From Promicromonosporaceae bacterium (GTDB taxonomy: Bacteria; Actinomycetota; Actinomycetes; Actinomycetales; Cellulomonadaceae), in contig WRHK01000007.1 in NCBI GenBank assembly GCA_009783295.1, positions 19,825 through 83,824 on the forward strand: DNA of 64,000 bases, written 5' to 3'. Positions 36,427 to 45,100 of the stretch are shown one piece after another. Under the pieces are notes generated by a model, which was not told the origin of the DNA, did no database searches, and worked only from the letters and a program-made list of their open reading frames with translations. The number at the start of each line of letters is the position of its first letter. Position 1 is the stretch's first letter. Made by a program: the position numbers and the translations under genes.

Positions 36427-37005
36427 CTACCAGCCCAGGCGGGCCCAGGTGAGGGCCGCCGCCGTCCCGACCAGCATGAACGGGCCGAACGCGATCGCCG
36501 TGCGCCGCGTGGCGCGCCTCGTCACGATCAGCGCGAGCGACCAGGGGCCACCGCACAGGAACGGGAGCAGCACGGCCCCGGCGAGCGCACCCCAGCCCAC
36601 CCACGCGGCAAGGCCGCCCAGCAGCACGGCGAGCTTCACGTCGCCGAGCCCCATGCCCCGGCGGTCGACCAGGTGGAGCACCAGGTAGAACGCGCTCAGC
36701 GCCGCGGCGCCGACGACCGCCCGGCCCAGGTCCGCCCAGGTGCCGGCCGCCGCGGCGGCGAGGACCAGGAGCACGGCCACCGCCGCCGTCGTCGGGTACG
36801 TGATCGCGTTCGGAAGGCGGTGGGTCCTGCCGTCGATGACGCCCAGCGCGCCGCCCGCGGCCGCGGCCACGACGAACGCGGGCGTCGCCCAGCCGGGCCC
36901 CGACGCCCACACGGCCCAGGCGCCGGCCAGCCCCGCGGCCGCCACGACGGCGGTGCGGTGCGGGGCGACCTCGACCCGGGCTCGTTCGGCGAACTGCGCA
37001 ACCAT
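36427..37005 (-). CDS. A24-family prepilin peptidase (type IV leader peptidase)
   Basis: 192 aa, about six hydrophobic helices. The two catalytic Asp are in GVIDGRTHRLPN (near residue 58) and GMGLGDVKLA (GxGD, near 120). The N-terminal zinc/methylase domain of PilD is absent, so it is a cleavage-only short form like many actinobacterial enzymes. I chose ATG at 37005. No pilin or secretion ATPase gene is nearby, so the substrates are encoded elsewhere. Convergent with the giant surface protein. Confidence 0.9.
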   Translation of the reverse strand: MVAQFAERARVEVAPHRTAVVAAAGLAGAWAVWASGPGWATPAFVVAAAAGGALGVIDGRTHRLPNAITYPTTAAVAVLLVLAAAAAGTWADLGRAVVGAAALSAFYLVLHLVDRRGMGLGDVKLAVLLGGLAAWVGWGALAGAVLLPFLCGGPWSLALIVTRRATRRTAIAFGPFMLVGTAAALTWARLGW

Positions 37006-37054
37006 GCGGGCGATCGTAGGCGCTGCCCACTGTGTGGAGGTCGTGTCCAGATCG

Positions 37055-37070
37055 TGGGACGACCGTCCCA
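37055..37070. promoter_or_regulatory. Inverted repeat in the fprA / prepilin peptidase intergenic region
   Basis: TGGGAC-GACC-GTCCCA, 6-bp arms, followed by TC. It partly matches the GGGGAC/GTCCCCATC elements of the secretion locus but with a wider centre. It lies just upstream of the fprA -35, so it could regulate it. Relationship to the other sites is uncertain. Confidence 0.35.
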
Positions 37071-37074
37071 TCCC

Positions 37075-37103
37075 GGCTTGCGGACACCCTGCCGCCGTAG
37101 AAT
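37075..37103 (+). promoter_or_regulatory. Candidate fprA promoter
   Basis: GGCTTG (37075-37080), a 17-bp spacer and TAGAAT (37098-37103) form a good housekeeping-sigma-type promoter. It predicts a leader of about 70 nt before the chosen GTG start. Confidence 0.55.
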
Positions 37104-37181
37104 CGAGGCCTTGAATTGCCTGTGGTACGCCCCGTGACCCGGCCCGTGCCCGGCCTCCCCGATCGGAAGGTTCCTTCCGCT

Positions 37182-38591
37182 GTGACCAGCACCCGACCCC
37201 TGCGCGTCGCCATCGTCGGCGCCGGCCCCGCCGGAATCTACGCCGCTGACATCCTGTCGAAGACGGACCTGGACGTCTCGATCGACCTGTTCGAGCGCCT
37301 GCCCGCCCCGTTCGGGCTGGTGCGCTACGGCGTCGCGCCGGACCACCCGCGCATCAAGCAGATCATCGTGGCGCTGCACAAGGTGCTCGCGCGAGGCGAC
37401 GTGCGCCTCATCGCCAACGTCGACTACGGGGTCGACGTCAAGCTCGAGGACCTGCGCCAGTTCTACGACGCCGTGATCTTCTCGACCGGCTCCATCAAGG
37501 ACGCCCCGCTGCCCCTGCCGGGCGTGGACCTCGAGGGCTCCTACGGCGCCGCCGACTTCGTGTCCTGGTACGACGGCCACCCGGACGTGCCTCGCACCTG
37601 GCCGCTCGAGGCCAAGACCGTCGCGGTGCTCGGCGCCGGCAACGTCGCGCTCGACGTCGCGCGCGTGCTCGCCAAGCACGCCGACGACCTGCTGCCCACC
37701 GACATCCCGGCCAACGTCTACGAGGGCCTCAAGGCATCGCCCGTCACCGACGTGCACGTGTTCGCCCGCCGCGGCCCGGCCCAGGTCAAGTTCTCGCCGC
37801 TCGAGCTGCGCGAGCTGGGCCACGTGCCCGACGTCGACGTCGTCGTGTACCCCGAGGACTACGACTTCGACGAGGGCTCGATGGCCGCCATCGAGTCGTC
37901 GAACCAGACCAAGCAGGTCGTCAAGACCCTCACCGACTGGACGCTGGTCGACCCGTCGACGCAGACGGCGTCGCGCCGCATCCACCTGCACTTCCTGCAC
38001 CAGCCCGCCGCCATCCTGGGCGACGGCAAGGTCGAGGCGCTCCGCACCGAGCGCACCGCGCTGCAGGGCGACGGCTCGTCGAAGGGCACGGGCGAGTTCC
38101 ACGAGTGGCCGGTCGAGGCCGTCTACCGCGCCGTCGGCTACTTCGGGTCGCCGCTGCCGGAGATCCCGTTCGACCAGGACCGCGGCGTCATCTCCAACCG
38201 CGAGGGCCGCGTCATCGACATGGTGGGCGATCACCTGCCCGGCGTGTACACCACCGGTTGGATCAAGCGCGGGCCCGTCGGCCTGATCGGCCACACCAAG
38301 TCCGACGCGTCGGAGACCATCCGCCACCTGGTCGAGGACGTCACGGGCGTGGGCGACGGCGGCGACGTCGCCGGCGCCGACCTCGGCGCCGGCCGCACCG
38401 CCCCGCAGGGCGACCCGCAGGCCGTGCTCGACTTCCTGGGCGAGCGCGGCGTCGAGTTCGTCGAGTGGCACGAGTTCGAGCTGCTCGACCAGCACGAGCA
38501 GTCGCTCGGCGAGCCCGTGGGCCGCGAGCGCATCAAGGTGGTGCCGCGCGACGAGATGCTCGCCGTCGCGAAGAAGCGCCACAAGGCCTGA
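37182..38591 (+). CDS. fprA: Ferredoxin/flavodoxin-NADP+ reductase, FprA type
   Basis: 469 aa, adrenodoxin-reductase-like flavoenzyme moving electrons between NADPH and ferredoxins. FAD-binding VAIVGAGPAGIYAAD is at the N-terminus, FERLPAPFGLVRYGVAPDHP follows, the NADP-binding VAVLGAGNVALDVARVL is near 145, and the C-terminal GWIKRGPVGLIGHTKSDA is diagnostic of FprA. GTG at 37182 has GGAAGG upstream and puts the FAD motif at the usual distance from the start; earlier in-frame codons would lengthen it by 22 residues. Monocistronic with promoter and strong terminator. Confidence 0.94.
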   Translation: MTSTRPLRVAIVGAGPAGIYAADILSKTDLDVSIDLFERLPAPFGLVRYGVAPDHPRIKQIIVALHKVLARGDVRLIANVDYGVDVKLEDLRQFYDAVIFSTGSIKDAPLPLPGVDLEGSYGAADFVSWYDGHPDVPRTWPLEAKTVAVLGAGNVALDVARVLAKHADDLLPTDIPANVYEGLKASPVTDVHVFARRGPAQVKFSPLELRELGHVPDVDVVVYPEDYDFDEGSMAAIESSNQTKQVVKTLTDWTLVDPSTQTASRRIHLHFLHQPAAILGDGKVEALRTERTALQGDGSSKGTGEFHEWPVEAVYRAVGYFGSPLPEIPFDQDRGVISNREGRVIDMVGDHLPGVYTTGWIKRGPVGLIGHTKSDASETIRHLVEDVTGVGDGGDVAGADLGAGRTAPQGDPQAVLDFLGERGVEFVEWHEFELLDQHEQSLGEPVGRERIKVVPRDEMLAVAKKRHKA

Positions 38592-38600
38592 CGTACGACG

Positions 38601-38638
38601 ACGGGGGCGGCGACGGTGGGAACCGTCGCCGCCCCCGT
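38601..38638 (+). terminator. Terminator after fprA
   Basis: A perfect 17-bp stem (ACGGGGGCGGCGACGGT with its complement) around a GGGA loop, starting 9 bp after the fprA stop and followed by CCCGTTTCTC. A strong intrinsic terminator. Confidence 0.9.
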
Positions 38639-38696
38639 CCCGTTTCTCACGGTGCAGGGATCTGCGGCACGTGCACCACCGAGGGAAGAGGGACCG

Positions 38697-39596
38697 ATGG
38701 GTCATCGTCAGCACTTCAACGGCGTGAAGACCGCCGCGCTGTTCGGCGTGATGTGGGCCGTGGTGCTCGGGCTGGGCTGGGTCATCGGGCGGGGCTCGGG
38801 ACGGTTCCTGTGGCTGTTCACGGCCATCGGCCTGGTGATGACGTTCGTCGGGTACTGGAACTCGGACAAGATCGCGATCCGGGCGATGCACGCCTACCCG
38901 GTCACCGAGCTCGAGGCGCCGGAGATGTTCCGCATCGTGCGCGAGCTGTCGACGGCGGCGCGCCAGCCGATGCCGCGCCTCTACATCTCCCCGACGCAGG
39001 CGCCGAACGCGTTCGCGACAGGCCGCAGCCCCAAGAACGCGGCCGTGTGCGCCACGGAGGGCATCCTGCGGCTTCTCGACGAACGGGAGCTGCGCGGCGT
39101 GCTGGGGCACGAGCTCATGCACGTCTACAACCGCGACATCCTCACGGCGTCCGTTGCCTCGGCCCTCGCGGGCGTGATCACCAGCCTGGCGCAGTTCATG
39201 ATGTTCTTCGGCGGCGGCGGCGACCGCCGCAACGGCGGCAACCCGCTGGGGGCGCTCGCGATGGTGATCCTCGCGCCCATCGCCGCGACGCTCATCCAGC
39301 TGGCGATCTCCCGCACGCGCGAGTACGACGCCGACGAGGACGGCGCCAAGCTCACCGGCGACCCGATGGCCCTGGCGTCGGCGCTGCGCAAGCTCGAGGC
39401 GGGCACGGCGGCGGCGCCGCTGCCACAGACGCGCGAGCTGCAGAACGTCAGCCACCTGATGCTCGCCAACCCGTTCCGCGGGGCGGGCCTCGGCAAGCTG
39501 TTCTCCACCCACCCGCCGATGGCCGAGCGCATCCGCCGCCTCGAGTCGATGGCCGGGGGGACGGGGTTCGGCGAGGGCGGGATCACGCGGTACTGA
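38697..39596 (+). CDS. htpX: HtpX-type membrane zinc metalloprotease (M48)
   Basis: 299 aa. Two N-terminal helices (about residues 12-50), then the M48 catalytic motif HELMH near 138 followed by VYNRD, two more hydrophobic segments and the third-ligand region [14 protein letters not shown] (near 205). HtpX degrades damaged membrane proteins during stress. I chose ATG at 38697 with GAAGAGGGA upstream; an earlier in-frame codon lies inside the fprA terminator. Ends one base from the convergent PAAR gene. Confidence 0.94.
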   Translation: MGHRQHFNGVKTAALFGVMWAVVLGLGWVIGRGSGRFLWLFTAIGLVMTFVGYWNSDKIAIRAMHAYPVTELEAPEMFRIVRELSTAARQPMPRLYISPTQAPNAFATGRSPKNAAVCATEGILRLLDERELRGVLGHELMHVYNRDILTASVASALAGVITSLAQFMMFFGGGGDRRNGGNPLGALAMVILAPIAATLIQLAISRTREYDADEDGAKLTGDPMALASALRKLEAGTAAAPLPQTRELQNVSHLMLANPFRGAGLGKLFSTHPPMAERIRRLESMAGGTGFGEGGITRY

Positions 39597-39597
39597 G

Positions 39598-39909
39598 CTA
39601 CCCGCCGACGATCACCGTCGGCACGCCCGGCCCGACGACGGTGCCGCCGTGCACCGTCAGGTCGCCCACCCGCGCGGCGGGCAGCCCGCCGAGCAGCACG
39701 GTCAGGCTGCCCATCGCGATCCCGTTGGGCACCGGCGACGCGCACACCACGCCCGCCCCGTTGGCGACGGCCGCCGGGCGCCCGCCGATGAGCACCGTCG
39801 GCACGCAGGCCGCGGGCGTGACCGGCCCGCCGACGTGCGGCGTCGCGGGCGGGTCGACCATCGGGCACACCACCTGGTCGCCGGCGACGCTCGCGGGTCC
39901 CATGGGCAT
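39598..39909 (-). CDS. PAAR-like spike-tip protein of the contractile injection system
   Basis: 103 aa, Gly/Pro/Val-rich, with the repeated short beta pattern of PAAR proteins (VPTVLIGGRPAAVANGAG, SLTVLLGGLPAARVGD, PGVPTVIVGG). PAAR proteins cap the VgrG-like spike (Pvc10 equivalent). It has no C-terminal toxin extension. Start ATG at 39909 (alternative 39903). Downstream of, and likely co-transcribed with, the CisA-like gene on the minus strand, away from the main structural genes at 52064 onward. Confidence 0.85.
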   Translation of the reverse strand: MPMGPASVAGDQVVCPMVDPPATPHVGGPVTPAACVPTVLIGGRPAAVANGAGVVCASPVPNGIAMGSLTVLLGGLPAARVGDLTVHGGTVVGPGVPTVIVGG

Positions 39910-39918
39910 CGGGGCCGC

Positions 39919-41265
39919 CTAGGGCTTCGCCGGGGCGGGCACGGCCACGAGGTCGCCGCCCACGTAGAGCGACTGGGAGCACGTGGTGGGCGGCGGCGTC
40001 TGGCCCACGGGCGCGCCGACCTGGCGGCACGCGACCGTCATCGTGAACGAGTCGCCCGCGGGGATCACGATCGGTGCCTGGAAGTGGTAGTCGAGGTCGC
40101 GGAAGTTCTCGAGCGCGAAGTCCATGATCGGCGCGGGCTTCTTGCCGGGCGTGGCCTGGGCCAGCTGCATCGTGCCGAAGTCGCCCTGCGGGTTGGACAT
40201 GATCAGGTCGCGGATCTCGAGCGTCTCGCCCGCGGGAACCGTGAACTTCGCGGTCTTGGTGGCGCCGGCGTCGGCCGTCACCACGAGCTGCGTGCGCAGC
40301 GGGACGCCCGCCGCGGCCTGGGCGGCGGCCTGCGCGGCCGCCTGCTGGGTGGCCTGGGTGCCCGACGTCTGCGCCGTCTGCGCGGAACCACCCGCGGCCT
40401 GGGCCGCCTGCTGCGCCTGCTGGGCGGCGGCCTGCGCCGCCTTCTGCGCCGACTGCGCGGCCTGGGCCGCCTGCTGGCTCTGCTGCTGCTGGTGCTCGAC
40501 GGCGGCCGCCGCGGCCGACCGGATCACGGGGCGCAGCAGCGCGAACCACGCGATGGCGAGCGCGGCGAGCGTCGCCACGAGCGCGAGCAGCGCCTTGCCG
40601 AACCACTTCGGCAGGGCTGCGGTCTGCACGTGCGTGCCGTCGAGCTGGAGCGGCAGCGTGTGCTCCGCGGTGACGCTCACCTGGAACGGGTGGGTCACGT
40701 CGGCGCCGCGCCACAGCCGCTTGCGCGGGGCGACCCGCACCGACGTGAACACGGCGTGGCCCGGCTCGACGGTCACCTGCGGGTCGCGCACGTGGGCCCG
40801 GAGGGCGTCGTCGAGGTCCTTGGCCGCGAGCGTCACCGTCACCGGGGCGTTGCCGCGGTTGTCGACGGCGATCTCGTGCGTCGCGCCGCGGGAGCCGTGC
40901 GTGGCACGCGGGGTGAGCTCCGCCGTCGTCTCCAGGAAGGGCAGCACCGAGAGGGTGCCCTCCGGGATGGCGACGTCCTCGGGGTGCTCGGCGGGCAGCA
41001 CCCGCACGCCGAACGGCTGCGAGCCCGCGGGCACGGCGGCCGAGCGCGGCGGGTGGAACGTCAGCGTCGCGGTGGTGGCCGTCTGCGGGTACAGGCCGTC
41101 GATGACGGCGGGCGTCACGTCGGTCCAGGCGGCCGCCGGCCCCAGCACCTCGATCGAGTACGCCTCCACGATCGAGCCCGTGTTGTGCACGGTCAGCGGG
41201 ACGGTGACCACCTCGCCCGGCGTGAGCTCGATGTCGGTCTGGTCGAGCGTGGCCAGGGTGCTCAT
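39919..41265 (-). CDS. CisA-like membrane protein of the eCIS locus
   Basis: 448 aa. Residues about 1-215 form two or three Ig-like beta domains starting STLATLDQTDIELTPGEV. One membrane helix spans about 227-250 (LLALVATLAALAIAWFALL). A Gln/Ala-rich segment (about 255-325) is followed by a C-terminal beta domain (about 325-448). There is no signal peptide, so topology puts the first part in the cytoplasm if the helix is N-in. Streptomyces injection-system loci encode a membrane protein (CisA) of this general build that links cytoplasmic particles to the membrane; homology here is inferred from layout and context. Divergent from the LuxR regulator. Confidence 0.6.
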   Translation of the reverse strand: MSTLATLDQTDIELTPGEVVTVPLTVHNTGSIVEAYSIEVLGPAAAWTDVTPAVIDGLYPQTATTATLTFHPPRSAAVPAGSQPFGVRVLPAEHPEDVAIPEGTLSVLPFLETTAELTPRATHGSRGATHEIAVDNRGNAPVTVTLAAKDLDDALRAHVRDPQVTVEPGHAVFTSVRVAPRKRLWRGADVTHPFQVSVTAEHTLPLQLDGTHVQTAALPKWFGKALLALVATLAALAIAWFALLRPVIRSAAAAAVEHQQQQSQQAAQAAQSAQKAAQAAAQQAQQAAQAAGGSAQTAQTSGTQATQQAAAQAAAQAAAGVPLRTQLVVTADAGATKTAKFTVPAGETLEIRDLIMSNPQGDFGTMQLAQATPGKKPAPIMDFALENFRDLDYHFQAPIVIPAGDSFTMTVACRQVGAPVGQTPPPTTCSQSLYVGGDLVAVPAPAKP

Positions 41266-41314
41266 ACCCTCCGACGCTAGGGTCCGGGGCCCCGCGGCTC
41301 GACGGTGCGCGGGC

Positions 41315-41326
41315 GGCCGAAAGGGC
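41315..41326. promoter_or_regulatory. 12-bp eCIS locus element, copy 1
   Basis: GGCCGAAAGGGC in the 169-bp divergent region between the CisA-like gene and the LuxR gene. Related elements are at 42061-42072 and 51955-51966. A CGCTGCCCG sequence (41333-41341) follows and makes a GGGCA/TGCCC inverted repeat with it. Confidence 0.4.
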
Positions 41327-41434
41327 ACAGATCGCTGCCCGTTGAGCCGCCGTTGACTGCGCGAAGATCGTGCCCCCGCAGACTGCTCGACGACGGGCTT
41401 CGGGCAACGGGGCCCACGGCGCGAGGAGTCGACG

Positions 41435-42052
41435 ATGGAGCGGATCGCGGTCATGGTGCGGGCGTCGGACCCGATCTCGGAGGCGGGGGTGGTCAGCGCG
41501 CTGCGCCCCCGGCCCGAGGTGCGGCTGGTCTCCGAGCCGCACGAGGCGGTGGTGGTCGTCGTGGTCACGGACGTCATCGACGACGCCGCGCTGCAGGCGG
41601 TGCGGACGGCGCGGCGTCAGGCCGACGCCCGCGTGGTGATGGTGGCGGGCCGGCTCGACGACGACGGCGTCGTCGCGGCGGTCGAGGCCGGGGTGCTGGG
41701 GCTGGTGCGCCGGGGCGAGGCGACGCCCGAGCGGCTCGTGCGGGTGGTGGGGGGTGCGGCGTCGGGCGAGGGGGCCATGCCGCCCGACCTGCTGGGCCGG
41801 CTGCTGGACCAGGTGGGGTCGCTGCAGCGGCAGGTGCTCCGCCCGCGCGGCCTGACCCTCACGGGCCTCGCCTCCCGCGAGGTGGAGGTGCTGCGGCTCG
41901 TGGCCGACGGCCTCGACACGGCCGAGATCGCCCAGCACCTGGCGTACTCGGAGCGCACGGTCAAGAACGTGCTCCACGACGTGACGTCGCGGCTCCAGCT
42001 GCGGAACCGGTCGCACGCCGTCGCCTACGCGCTGCGCGAGGGGCTCATCTGA
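41435..42052 (+). CDS. LuxR/NarL-family regulator with degenerate receiver domain
   Basis: 205 aa. The C-terminus (about 143-205) is a LuxR-type helix-turn-helix (LASREVEVLRLVADGLDTAE followed by SERTVKNVLHDV). The N-terminal 115 residues have the length and beta/alpha pattern of a receiver but lack the N-terminal acidic pair, and the Lys position is Arg (LVRRGEATPE). Phosphorylation by a histidine kinase is therefore doubtful. It is the likely local regulator of the injection system, perhaps through the 12-bp elements in neighbouring gaps (inference). Confidence 0.85.
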   Translation: MERIAVMVRASDPISEAGVVSALRPRPEVRLVSEPHEAVVVVVVTDVIDDAALQAVRTARRQADARVVMVAGRLDDDGVVAAVEAGVLGLVRRGEATPERLVRVVGGAASGEGAMPPDLLGRLLDQVGSLQRQVLRPRGLTLTGLASREVEVLRLVADGLDTAEIAQHLAYSERTVKNVLHDVTSRLQLRNRSHAVAYALREGLI

Positions 42053-42056
42053 GGGG

Positions 42057-42089
42057 CGCTGCCCGAAGGGGCAGGGGACGCTGCCCGAA
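42057..42089. repeat. Direct repeat CGCTGCCCGAA x2 with 22-bp period
   Basis: CGCTGCCCGAA occurs at 42057-42067 and 42079-42089, exactly 22 bp apart, about two helical turns, in the gap between the LuxR gene and the secreted propeller gene. A third near copy (CGCTGCCCGTT) is at 41333-41343. Spacing on one DNA face is typical of cooperative regulator sites. Confidence 0.5.
42061..42072. promoter_or_regulatory. 12-bp eCIS locus element, copy 2
   Basis: GCCCGAAGGGGC, overlapping the first direct repeat upstream of the 42167 gene. It differs by one base from the reverse complement of the copy before the sheath gene. Confidence 0.4.
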
Positions 42090-42166
42090 CGGCGGTCCGC
42101 GCCCGCCTGCCCGCGCCCGCCGCCGCCGGTGACGGTGGAGGCGGACCCGGGCGACGGAGGTGGCGA

Positions 42167-45100
42167 GTGGGTGCACGACGCGCAGCGGTGGCGGCGTCGT
42201 GCGCCGTCGCGCTCACCGCGAGCCTGCAGGTGCTCGCGGCGTCGGGCGTGCCGGCGGCCCCTGCACCGGACACCACGCACGCGCCCCACCTCGCGTACAC
42301 GGCCGACCACGGCGGGCTGGCTGAGCGGACCCTGACGGCGAACGCGAGCGTCGGCACGGTGTTCCCGTCCGGCGACGAGGTGGGCGTGGTCGAGGGGTCG
42401 GAGCGCGAGACGCAGGCGTCGACGAGCGCCGCGTTCCTCCAGGGGCGTACGACGTCGACGCGCTACGCCTACCTGTCGACGCTGCTGGCCGGCGCGACGC
42501 CCACGACGCAGCCGGCCACCGACGTCTACGTGCGCGTCGCCGACGTGACGGCGAGCGGCACCGTCGTCCCCCCGACCACGCACCCGGCGGACGGCACGAC
42601 GCTGGCCCCGGACCAGATCCGCGTGACCTGCGACGACGCGACCGAGTCGCACCCCGTGGTCTCGCCCGACGGAACACGCGTCGCCTACGCGGCCCAGCAG
42701 GCGGACGGGCACTGGGAGATCAAGGTGGTCACCCTGCCGATGACGCCGACGGCGCCGCGCAGCTGCCTGGACGCGAAGGCCTACGTGGTGCCGCACGCCG
42801 CGGGCGCCGACGACCTGTGGCCCAGCTGGGCCGGCAACAGTTCGCTCGTGCTCGAGTCCACGCGCAAGGACCCGCTGGGGGACCTCTATCTCGCGGGCGT
42901 GCCCGACGCGGCCGGCACGATCACGCCGCCCGGCGCCCAGCCCGTCGACATCACCGACGACCCGGCCGCCGAGACCCAGCCCGACGCCCGCGCGACCGCC
43001 ACGGGCGTGGTGGTGCTGTTCACCACGACCCAGTTCCGCAAGGACGGGTCGGTCGCGATGCTCACCTACTACACGCACGACGAGTCCGGGTCGCCGTACG
43101 CGCAGCCGTTCTGGAACATCTGGGACCCGTGGGCCACCTCGGAGCAGACGGCGCCCCAGGGCGACGAGCCGTCGTGGGGCATCCCGCTGGACCGCGACCC
43201 CACCGACAGCCTGGCCGCGTTCGCCTTCACCACGCCCGACCCGGACACTCCCGCGCACGAGGACGAGGTCGCCGTCGCCTGGACGCGCACCCCCGACCCG
43301 GCCGTCCCGGACAGCCCCTACGACGACCAGCCCGACGTGCGCGGCCAGACGGCCGTCACCTCCCCGTCGGTGCTGCTCGGCATCGGCGGGGCGTCGCAGC
43401 CCGCGTGGGGCTACTTCGTGCCCGTCACCAGCTCCGCCCCCACCGACTACCGCCTGCGCTACACGCGCCAGGAGGCGCTCGCCGACGTCGAGGAGGCCGT
43501 GGTCGCCGACGGCTCCGGCCGGCACGTGCTGGCCGACACCTCCGACAGCACGGGCCGCGTCGACGACCGCACCCCGTCGTGGTCGCCCGACGGCACGCGC
43601 GTCGTGTTCACCGCGCGCGCGGACGCCGCCGTCGCCGGCAACCATCGGGTGGGCGACGAGGTGCTCCACCTGCTCGACACCACCACGGGCACGATCACGC
43701 AGCTCGCCGTGCCGCGCGCCGAGGGCGACTCCGACACCGAGCCCGCGTGGTCGCCCGACGGCCGCACCATCGCGTTCGTGCGCCGCTCCAGCAGCGACGG
43801 CCCGGCCGGGCCATCCCAGCCCGGCCACGTGTGGCTGTTCGACGTCAGGGCCGGGACGGCGCGCGACCTCTCGCAGGCCGTGCTCGACGGTCGCACGGCC
43901 GCCGACTCCGGCCTCGCCGCCTCGGGCCCGGTCCGGACAGACGACGACCCGGTGTGGTCGCCCGACTCCACCCGCCTGGCGATGAGCAGCGAGACCGACC
44001 TGACGTCCGGGAGCTCGGAGGGCGTCGTGTACGAGGCCCGCCGTCTCGTCGTCGTCGACGTCGCGGCCGCGACCTCGCAGAACCTGACGTGGCCCATCCT
44101 CGTGACGGGCGGCACGGCGGCGTTCCTCGCCCCGGCCGGGGGCGCCGTCGTGCAGGACGCCGTGCTGCGCACCGCAGCCACTGTGGAGCAGGCCGCAGCG
44201 ATCGCGCCGCCCACCGGCCAGACGACCCTCGGGCAGCTGCGCGGCACTCGCATCGCGTGGTCGCCCGACGGGACGCGGCTCGCCGTCGCCGACGTCGCGA
44301 GCTTCGCCTCCACCTACCCCTACGGCGGGGACACGGAGACGGCGGTCGCGAACCCCGGCGGCCTCACCGTGCTCACCCTGGGCACGCCCGACCCGTACGG
44401 CATCCCGGTCACGCGCATGGAGGCCGTCACGGGGTTCCAGCTCCCGGACCCGAACATCCTGGCCGGCCAGGTCGACGTCGCGACGGCGGCCCGCGCGACG
44501 GTCTCCGCGGCGACCGACCCCGCTTGGTCGCCCGACGGCACCGAGATCGCCTTCTCTGGCCAGGCCGCCGGGCAGCCCGACCAGCGCGGCATCTACGCGA
44601 TCCACCCCGACGGCACCGGGCTGCGCCTGGTGGTGAGCGGCGCCGGCTTCCAGGCCGAGCCCGCCTGGCAGCCCTCCGCGGACCTGTCCGTGCAGGTCAC
44701 GGCCACGGCGCCCACCCAGAAGGCGGGGGGCACGACGCCGGTGCGCATCACCGTCAGCAACGCCGGGCCTGCCCCGGCGACGCCGACCGTCACGGTGCTG
44801 CTCCCCCCGGGGGTCTCGGTGCCCTCCCTGCCGCCGGGTTGCACCGGACCGGTGGCCGCCACCGGCGGGACCACCGTCACCTGCACCGCCGCGCAGCCCG
44901 TGCCCCCGGGCGGCACCGTGACGTTCGAGCTCCCAGCCACGGTCGAGGACCCGGGAGACTTCCCCGTCCAGGTCACGGTCACGAACCCCGGCGCGGACCC
45001 CGACCCGGGCAACGACACCGCCACGGTCACCCTCCACGGGACCGGCACCGCCGCCGGGAACCTCACCGTGACCGTCACCGTCGCGGCAGCCCAGGCCTGG

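Noticed and set aside
42057..42089. 22-bp direct repeats considered as attachment sites.
   Set aside because: Only 11 bp long, no integrase nearby, and they lie in a promoter-sized gap.
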